Of a stretch of DNA of 64,000 nt, positions 56,586 through 64,000 are shown in pieces (within the stretch, counting starts at the first letter, position 1; every line of letters starts with the position of its first letter). The position numbers and the translations under genes are program-made. This DNA comes from Cyanophora paradoxa (Eukaryota; Glaucocystophyceae; Cyanophorales; Cyanophoraceae): contig QPMI01000494.1 in the NCBI GenBank assembly GCA_004431415.1, forward strand, positions 124,001-188,000, written 5' to 3'. The notes beneath the pieces were generated by a model. The model did not search any database and was not told where the DNA came from. It worked only from the letters and a program-made list of their open reading frames with translations.

Positions 56586-57086
56586 GACGTATGCACACGC
56601 ACGAGCGCATCCACAATTGCAAGTTGGACCACAACAGCGCTAGCTGCCGCTGACATGACACTGGTGCTGCACTGCATGTGTCTCTAGCTGCATGTATCTG
56701 CTGTACGTATACAGGTACATGTGGAATGCATGCGCGGCGCTAGATACGTGCACGGATGCTCGAGCGCTTGCTATAGCTAAGGCTGATCATGATATCGATC
56801 ATGAGGTCCGACGGTTATATGCATGCTGCGATCATCATGGCATCGGGTCAACAAGTGTGTACATGTGCCGCAGAGTCCTGAGTCGGCGCAGACTGGCCCG
56901 CTGTGTGCAGTGTGCACGTGTGCCACGGACCACGGTGTGCAAAGTGCACTGCATCATGGCATGCGCTGGCCCAGTGGAGCCATACTATCATAACTCGTAG
57001 CGCGGTGGGCCGCGCGGCGCGGCCGCGGGCCGCGCCGCCGCGGCCGCCGGGCCGGGCCCGGGGCCGGGGCGCCACTGGCACTGGGC

Positions 57087-57102
57087 CACTAGTACTGCGG
57101 CT
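57087..57102. repeat. Dispersed motif CACTAGTACTGCGGCT, copy 3
   Basis: Shares 16 bases with the copy at 14887 and lies in a GC-rich stretch just left of an inverted-repeat element. Confidence 0.8.
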
Positions 57103-57277
57103 ACTGCCGCGCCAGCCCGCGCGCGCGGCCCGCGCTCGGCGCGCGGGCGCGCCGGCGCCACCGCCGCCACGCCGGCGCCGCCGCCGCCGCCGGGCCGGGC
57201 GCGGCCGGCTGGCCCGGCCGGCGGCCGCACGCGGGCCGCGGCCCGCGGCAGACCGGGGCCCGGATCCGGCCCGGCGG

Positions 57278-57650
57278 ATCCGGATTAGAGGTGGGGCTCG
57301 AGCGCAAATCGGCGGCTCGAGCCGGGCTCGAGCCGACACCCCTCGAGCCGCGGGCCGGCTCGAGCCGGCCCGAGGTTGGGGGTACACAGTCCTCGCCTTA
57401 TATAATATTCGATATATATAATAAAAACCTATATAAAATAGCTAGCCGGCTCGCCGGCTCGCCGGCCCGGCGGCTCGCCGATAACAAAACCCGACCTGGC
57501 TCGAGCCAGCCGCGCCATGCCCCTCGAGCCGGCTTGCTCGAGCCGGCCCGCGTGGCCAGAGGTCCGGCTCGAGCCGGCCGGCCCCTCGGCCCGGCCCGGC
57601 CCGGCTCGAGCCAGCCCGGCTCGAGCCCCGTGCCCACCTCTAATCCGGAT
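57278..57650. mobile_element. Inverted-repeat element with GGCTCGAGCC arrays
   Basis: ATCCGGATTAGAGGTGGG at 57278-57295 is matched exactly in reverse complement at 57633-57650. Inside, multiple GGCTCGAGCC palindromes flank an AT-rich core (TATATAATATTCGATATA near 57398-57440). No coding frame is present. It could be a non-autonomous transposon or a large palindromic structure; no target-site duplication is evident. Confidence 0.55.
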
Positions 57651-57920
57651 TCCGGATTCCGGACCGACCGCGGCGAAGTACTAGTCCCGCATTCGCGTTG
57701 GGGGTACACGCGCGTACATACGTACAACCTTGGGGGATGCTTGACTTTTTTTAATGCAGAGCGAGTTTCTTCCAATCAGCGCGACTTTCATCTTACAATT
57801 GCAAAAACCGATTTAGGTTGATGAGCTGGGTACGTAAATAAATTAAACAACGCCCGCTGACTCGGCGCTGAGCTATGCAAATATTAATTGATGCAATATT
57901 AACTTAGTAATTGCGCAATA

Positions 57921-58188
57921 CCGTAGACGACTTAACTACCGGCGTCTACCGCGTCACATATTACCGCGTTCTAAAATTTCGGCGCCGGTAGGCGCTTTAG
58001 CGCGGCACCAAATTAGCGCGTTTTCATCAATTTGGGGTACGACCCATACAAAAGTGTTAGCAAATCTGAGCAAAAGACAAACAATTACCGCGCTACCAAA
58101 TTACCGCGTTATAAAACTTTTGAGCGCGGTAATTTGGTACTACGGTAGCGCAGTAGTGAAGTCAGCGCGTTATATAAGTCGTCTACGG
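57921..58188. mobile_element. MITE-like element with TA-flanked terminal inverted repeats
   Basis: CCGTAGACGACTTA at 57921-57934 is exactly inverted at 58175-58188, and both ends are flanked by TA, a pattern of mariner/Tc1-type insertion. The 268-bp interior is AT-rich and holds several ACCGCG motifs plus a second hairpin: TACCAAATTACCGCG (about 58103) against CGCGGTAATTTGGTA (about 58125). No transposase frame is present, so it would be non-autonomous. Confidence 0.7.
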
Positions 58189-58210
58189 TAACCCGGCCAG
58201 AGCCGGCAGT

Positions 58211-58221
58211 CACTAGTACTG
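58211..58221. repeat. Dispersed motif CACTAGTACTG, copy 4
   Basis: Exact 11-mer about 20 bases right of the MITE-like element and left of a GC-rich repeat. Confidence 0.75.
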
Positions 58222-58248
58222 AGTGCCCGGCGCCTAGGGGCGTGGACC

Positions 58249-58780
58249 GGGTCGGGGGGTCGACCCGATCGACCCGACCCGCTCGCCGGGCCGACCCGCC
58301 CGGGTCGACCCGGGTCGGCCCAAGGGGGGTACTTCTATCTCGCCCTCTACCGAAAGAACATCACAAACGTGATGAAATGCATCGAAATCGTGCTACAATG
58401 CAGTAGAGACAGTTTATAAATGCAATATCTGCAATACCTGATGCATTTTGCAGTCCGGAAACGAACTTCTGCTGTTTCGGGGGGGTATACGTACGTATCT
58501 ACCATCAAGCAGCCACGTCCACTATATATATGTGTGTGCATTTGCATGCATCTGTGCAACATAGACATGTAAAGCACATATAATACGTCTAATATAGACG
58601 AAGATTTCAGCATTTAGAAACACCTGAGAAAGGTGCAGAACGGTCCCCAAGGGTGTACCCAGGACCCAGCGACCCGGGTCGACCCGGTTCGGCCCCGGAT
58701 CGGGTCTGACCCGGGTCGGGGGGTCGGCCCGATCGACCCGCTTGCCTGGCCGACCCGACCGGGTCGACCCGGGTCGGCCC
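58249..58780. repeat. Direct-repeat pair of GTCGACCCGGGTCGGCCC type
   Basis: GC-rich segments 58249-58320 and 58713-58780 share GGGTCGGGGGGTCG, CCCGATCGACCCG and the 3' end GGGTCGACCCGGGTCGGCCC. They flank about 390 bases of AT-richer DNA, like long terminal direct repeats or two copies of a satellite-like palindrome. Confidence 0.75.
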
Positions 58781-59204
58781 GGCCCGGTCCACGATCCTAC
58801 CGGCGCCGGCATGCGCACCGGCGCGCCGCCATTGCCCCGGCCCCCGGGCCGCCAAATCGGCGCCAATGCCACACTGCATGCGCACAGCTCGTTTTTTTTA
58901 CCGGTCGACCCAACATGTACATGTCCACGGCGAGTATCTGGTTTTCATCAAAATTCCCCGCGGGTATTTGGAATTCCCCGGCGCAACTTGCCGCGTGCGG
59001 CGTGCATTCTACCCGCTAGCTTGCCGGCTACAATTGCAACGTGATCCTGAAGCGGGACTAGCCGTCGTGCGCCGGCTACCCTTGTTCATATCCGGGCCAT
59101 GTTGGGTCGATTAGGAAAAAAACGAGCTGTGGCGGCAGTGCGCATGCGCATGCGGGCCGCGGCCTTCCTTACTTACCCGGTTACCCCCGGGGGCCCGCCG
59201 CCCG

Positions 59205-59360
59205 CCGGGTCGCCGACTCGCCCGGCTCGTCGTCGCCGACTCGACGCCGAGTCGCCGACTCGATCGACGGCGCCTCAGGCTCCTCAGCGCCTGTCGCCGC
59301 CTGAGCGCCGAGTCGCCAGCGACTCGCCGCCGACTCGGCGCCAAGTCGCCGACTCGACGC
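59205..59360. repeat. GTCGCCGACTCG palindromic array
   Basis: Many overlapping copies of GTCGCCGACTCGACGCCGAG-type units in both orientations. The design parallels the GAGTCGCGACTC array at 15146-15213 in the other divergent spacer. Confidence 0.75.
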
Positions 59361-59564
59361 CGAGCCGGCGCCGACTCGCCGAGGGCCCTGGGCCAGCCGC
59401 CCGAGGCTCGCCGGCTCGCCGGGCCGGCGACCGTGTCGGACTAGCTCGTGCGTGCGGCGCGGCAACGCCCGCCGCCGCCGCCGGGCCGGCCGCGCCGCCC
59501 GGCCGCGGCGGCCCGACGTCGACTCGGCGAGCCGCGGCCGCGCCGGCGCGGCGCCTCTCAGGTG

Positions 59565-59618
59565 CACTGAGTCAGAGTCACTGAGTCTGACTCAGTGATC
59601 ATGAGCGCCTCATGATCA
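59565..59618. repeat. Two adjacent perfect hairpins
   Basis: CACTGAGTCAGA (59565-59576) pairs with TCTGACTCAGTG (59586-59597). Overlapping it, TGATCATGAG (59596-59605) pairs with CTCATGATCA (59609-59618). TGAGTCA-type sites are embedded in the first. Confidence 0.85.
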
Positions 59619-60523
59619 GCCGCTGATCATGAGAGCCGCTCACTGCTCAGAGCGCGCTGCTTAGCCGCTGAGCAGAGTCTCAGCAGACTCGAGCTCAGCA
59701 GAGCATCGGCCCGGCGGAGCCTCAGCTGGAGGGAGTCAGCTGGACTGCCAGGACTGGGGACAAGACCCGCGGCCGGGCCAGGAAGTGACGGCGGCGGGCG
59801 CCGGCGGCGCGCGCGGCATATAGCTAGGCCTTGAAGAAAGCAGCTGCAGCCCGGCGGCCACGTTCTCCAGGCACCGACCGGCAGCCGCGGGCCTGACGGG
59901 CCACTGCGCGTGCACGTGCAGGCTGGTGCAGCTGCAGCTCCCGCGCGTGCATGGGAGGCTTGCCAGCGCATATATATATCGACACTAGAATTCGATCATC
60001 GGATGATCGCAGTCAAAGCACGCCCATCAAGCTGCTGAACCCCGCGGCGCATGCGTATGCAGTCGCACACGTCCCTCTTTGGAGACAGCACTGCGGCAGC
60101 TGTGCCACGGTGGCTGCAAACCGCGAGCGTCGAGGCCTGTGACCTATAGCTACAGTTCAGCGGCCGCAAAGCGCACGTGAGGCTTGCAGCGATCGGATGC
60201 GGCGACGGAAGCGCGCGCGCGGTGCAACTATATAGCTACAATTTCACTTCAGCTATCAAAGAAGCGGCGATGAAATCTGTACTGTGGTAAGCGAGCGCTC
60301 CAGGTCTTGTGGAGGGCGACAGCAGCTCGCATTCGGTCGGCATTGGATCTGCACATTCATGCCGACCTTGGCCTGGCTTCAATAGTAAAACCGCTGCCTG
60401 CAGGTTTGCCTGCAGTTTCTGCCACTGAGTCGTGGCCCTCTGCGCAATCACTCCACGTAACGAGCAGCCAGTGCAGTGTTGGGGCTCTACTGGGATCCGC
60501 GAAATGCATGTGCACACGCGACC

Positions 60524-63500
60524 ATGACAGCTCAGCTGCGGCGACATCGCGAGGGCGGCGCTCGGCGCTGTCTTCGCGCCGGTCAACGCACACCTTCCGA
60601 TCGCGAGCGACGCCAGCTTTCTCGTCCACGTGTGCCCGTGACGGCGATCCGGGTCTTCTTGCTCCTCTTCGCCGCCGCGGCGTGCCCACACGTGCACGTT
60701 GTGCTCGCGTATTCAAGTGCATACGCATTCAATCGCCTTGCAATTGCGCCTTCTATTCTCGACTGTTAATAATATTCTTGAAACGTGCACATGCGCAGTC
60801 CCCAGCGAAACCGTGGGAGCGATGACGAACCTGGTCACGCTGGATTCGACGACAGGCGCCCACACGCGCCTCTATCTCGTCATGCCCCCGTTTATCGCCT
60901 CTTTTGGGTTAGCCAGCTGCGCGCCTAGTCGCGCCTCTGGCTTTGTTTCGGCTGCACCCATTTTCATTTGATTGCACCCCGCAGAGCCGGAGGCGGCATA
61001 ACGCTGGAGACGCAGATAAACGTGGCGCCGCTGGGACGTGACGCGAACGGGACCGAAATCACTGCCCACCCAGACGGGATCCCTGCGCCCCTGTTCGAGC
61101 TGGCGGCCGCCACACACCGCATCGCCGTTCTGCTCGATCCGGACCTGACAGTGCGGGTCGAAGTCTCCGACGGAAACGGACCGGCGGTTTCGGTAAGCGC
61201 GGGAGGCGACGGGGACGTCGCGCCGAGACTCGAGCGGGCCTTCTGGAGCCACATCGCCGTTACTTTTTCCGTGCGCCGGTCTTGCCCTATATAGGCCTGA
61301 TAATTTAAATTTCCCCGGCGCTCGGCCCTGTAGTGCCGGACTGCAGCTCATACATTGTCTCTGTCCCAGGCGTCCAGCAGCGACCAATCGGAAGTCAAAA
61401 TCTATATCAACGGCGTGCAGTCGAATTTTACAAGCAGTTCCATCGTGCCCGTATCTCAGGCGTCCTACAACTACTCGAGGAACTTCTTCGCTTCTTCTGA
61501 CAGCCCAGATCTGGCTGCCGCTCAAACGGCCTTTTCGGCCACGGGCATCCGTGTATGGTGCGATTCGATCCGGTCCCTTAGCCGCGCAGTATATGCTTGC
61601 GCTTAAACGCCGTGTTCGATTTGAGTCTTTCTCTACTGTGCTCGATTTTGCAAACATTATTATTGCAATTAATGTGGGGTGGTGTTTTATTTGCAGGTCC
61701 CGTGAGTTGTTGGGGTGCGAATTCGAGGTGTGCATATGAATATCTATAATATAGAAACCGAACAATATCTCTGATTCAGCGCTGACCAAAACCGCAATCA
61801 GCTCTTGCGTACCGTCGAGTGCACTGGACCGGTGCCCCGCCTCGTTGTAAATCACCCCTTCATTCAGGTTCGCTCTCAACGATCCGGGACACGCTTTCTG
61901 CATTTATTAAGATGTTGTGGCTCGATGGACGTTTGCGTCGCAGTTCCCGCAGGGGTCCGAGCTAATCAACGAAGCGATTTATTTGAACAAGAACCTGCCC
62001 AGCCTTATTCAGGGAAGTGCGCTGAATACGAGCAGATCTCTGGCAAGACATTTTGAGAGTGCGCAATCGAGTTGTTTGATCAGCCATAGCTTGCGACCAG
62101 CGCTAGCTGTTCGAGCGCACGCGGTCTGCGCGTTCGAATTCGTTATTCTGAACTTTGCGGACACAATCGGGCAGGACTGTACGGGCTAGCGTTGTTTCCC
62201 TGCCGAGAGGCAGCAAGCCTGTATCTGCTTCATCCGAACTCCATCGGATTGGTGGACGACAGGGAGGTGTACCCATCAGGTCTTCACCTGCACTCAACTC
62301 TGACCCCACACCTCCTCGACTCAATCGCAAATTATAATTAAATTCCGCAGGCGTCGCGCTCAAGTTGGCCGTTGTTATGCGAGACGCAGAAAGCAAAGAG
62401 ATCTACGGGGTACCGTCCGCGGCTTGGCGGTGCACGCCGCTCATTTTAGGACTAGAATTTTAGCACTATTTCGGCTTCTCGGCAAACCCTTTGCGCGGTT
62501 TCGGAATGCAGGCTTCTGTATGGACAGACTTTGGATCACAGCCTCATGGCCGATGTGCCGGTCGTGTGGGAAGGATGCGGAGTTATAGCAAACAAACTGT
62601 CCGTGTCCGTTCCACCACTGCAACCCGGTGCGATTTTATATCCTGATTCTAGATCGCGAAATCGACTCGACGGGTGTCTAACGAGTCACACGGGCATGGA
62701 TAATATATTGCAGGCACTTGGTACTTCGACGCACCCAGTGCAATCGAGAACTCAAATGCAATCCCGCTGTCTGAGGACCAACCGGGTCTCGGACCGCCTA
62801 CAATCGTTGTGCTCGGTGCGTTCCGAAACTTAATCAAGCGAGCTCAGTTGCAAGCCACGCGAGCTGAGTCGCATGTCGTTCTCAGTGGCTCCAACATACC
62901 TTTCGATCGAGAAGATCACTGACGGGGACCCGGTGTACCTAATGGTGACGATCTTGAAACTTAAATAGCTAAATAGCGTTCAATAATCGAACTTCGTTCG
63001 CCATCAGGGGCCTGCAGTCTTCTTGCGCGTCACGGCGTTGAATGCGTACCGCGCGCCTTTAACAGTGTCGGGGTCCATGATTACGCTGGAGGGAAACGGC
63101 ACAGGGGATGCCCCGTTCAAGTGCCCGGTGCTTCCTCTTCAAAATATCCAGAAGCTTGCATCGAGCTGGGTGGTGCGCATTTTGCGCTGCGGGCTGGGTA
63201 TCGAGCTGCGTTTGCGTATGCAGATTGCGATCGGCAGGTTCCGTTCTTCTGCGAAAAGCCTTACACCGGCCGAGTGGAAGTCGTCTCCAATATTCCGCTC
63301 GTCTCGCCTTTCGTGTTCTACGTGAAATGTAAGCGGTCGTTTTTTAAGAGCATGCATCTCGTGTGTGGACACGCAAATAATTTTCGGCCTTTCCCTCGCG
63401 CTTCCAGTTTTCCCTCGCATCATTGAGATCGAAGCTTTGGGAGCCCTACAGGACCCCGTTTCGAAAGTGTGGGTCCTGGAATCCGGCAAGTGCGTCATCG

Positions 63501-64000
63501 CAAGGTTTCTTGTAAACTTCAGCAATTCGCGCCGGTCCTTATGGGAGTTTTCAGGACCTACGAGCTCAAATTCAAGCTTCAGACGACGTCCGGGCTGCCC
63601 GTGCTAGCTCTTGCGTCAGACCTGAAGCTGATCCACTTTGGACCCCTCATTCCCCTCCCTCCCGGGAGCCGCCTACAGCCGTCGACGCCGGCGGGCAAGG
63701 AGTTCGGCCTATCGGACTTTTTCACCATGACCGTGACGTGCGTGGCGCGGTGTTCGGCTCGAGCTCTCGAGTGACCGGAACGCGCTAATATTAATTTCTG
63801 GCGCAGTCCCACCGTGTATGGTGAGGGGAGCATCATGGGCTATAGTCGACAGAAAGTTAAAGGTGCGCCCAGCAATATATATATAAATATCCTTTGTGGC
63901 ATAGACGAGCATCCCGTGCGAAATTTATAAATATATGTTTCGCTCACGCTCGTTCCTCCGCCCGCGGCCGCAGGCGGTCGCTGGCGGTACCAGCTCTACG
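60524..64000 (+). CDS. LamG-containing secreted or membrane protein (3' partial, spliced)
   Basis: The start is ATG 60524: a basic N-region, then a hydrophobic signal (VTAIRVFLLLFAAAACPHVH). It splices in phase to IPSETVGAMTNLVTL with HTRLYLVMPPFIASFG. The following exons read GGGITLETQINVAPLG, HRIAVLLDPDLTVRVEVSDG, ERAFWSHIAVTFS, QSEVKIYINGVQSNF and AFSATGIRVW, the strand pattern of a LamG-type module. Later exons include RWTFASQFPQGSELINEAIY, GTWYFDAPSAIENSNAIPLS, YLSIEKITDGDPVYLMVTIL, FLRVTALNAYRAPLTVSGSM and ELKFKLQTTSGLPVLALASD, which I cannot assign to a family. The gene runs off the right edge. It is head-to-head with the giant LamG gene and probably encodes a related surface protein. 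Exon edges after 62,100 are uncertain. Confidence 0.65.

Larger units (their letters stand above)
56586..60523. other. Large divergent intergenic region
   Basis: Nearly 4 kb between two genes that point away from each other. It alternates GC-rich palindromic stretches (about 57000-57270, 58200-58325, 58660-58800, 59190-59560) with AT-rich DNA. It contains two inverted-repeat elements, direct repeats, hairpins and two copies of CACTAGTACTG. TATATATA runs occur at about 59968 and 60230. I see no convincing protein or RNA gene. Confidence 0.6.

Noticed and set aside
59099-59584. 161-residue Arg/Pro/Ala frame in the divergent spacer
   Set aside because: It coincides with a palindromic GTCGCCGACTCG array and has no recognisable domain; open frames are expected by chance in such DNA.

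Overview
The window is eukaryotic nuclear DNA. Genes are split into many short exons by small introns; the usual donors are GTGCG/GTACG-like and the usual acceptor is a pyrimidine-rich run ending in CGCAG. A sizeable minority of introns start with GC instead of GT. Coding DNA is very G+C rich, while introns and spacers contain AT-rich palindromic words (AGATCT, TCTAGA, AAGCTT, GAATTC). A nephrocystin-3-like gene suggests a ciliated or flagellated cell. The large secreted or membrane multidomain proteins (subtilase with PPC-like modules, LamG/Ig-like repeats fused to a TRP-like membrane domain) and the GC-AG introns fit a unicellular, high-G+C protist or alga, for example haptophyte- or pelagophyte-like. 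That placement is inference; no ribosomal RNA or organelle marker is present.

Layout, left to right. (1) 49-2478, plus: 3' part of an EF-hand protein with a long heptad-repeat stalk. (2) 3069-14569, minus: a proteinase-K-like subtilase with an I9-type propeptide, then EGF-like and KNH/Kre9-like Ig modules, about eight PPC-like modules with Ser-Pro linkers, a SEA-like region and a C-terminal membrane helix. (3) 14570-15805: divergent spacer with GC-rich palindromes. (4) 15806-21369, plus: an OTU-type cysteine protease with a long Pro/Ala-rich N-terminus. (5) 21855-26165, plus: an extended-synaptotagmin/tricalbin-like lipid-transfer protein (membrane segment, SMP, C2). (6) 26296-27560: inverted, truncated copy of the end of the next gene. 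(7) 27984-35465, plus: nephrocystin-3-like protein (myristoylation-type N-terminus, DUF4062-like region, P-loop NTPase, TPRs). (8) 36517-56585, minus: a 20-kb gene for a giant membrane protein with signal peptide, LamG, a long array of Ig-like repeats and a TRP-like multi-span domain. (9) 56586-60523: divergent spacer with a MITE-like element, a second inverted-repeat element and many palindromes. (10) 60524-64000, plus: 5' part of a second LamG-containing secreted or membrane protein that runs off the window.

Most encoded proteins act at the cell surface, at membrane contact sites or at the cilium. Exon maps were deduced by eye from reading-frame continuity, splice signals and intron phase. 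Gene ends and domain calls are firmer than individual exon edges. A recurring structural theme is intron and exon growth by local tandem duplication, often copying a splice donor and the adjacent exon tail.
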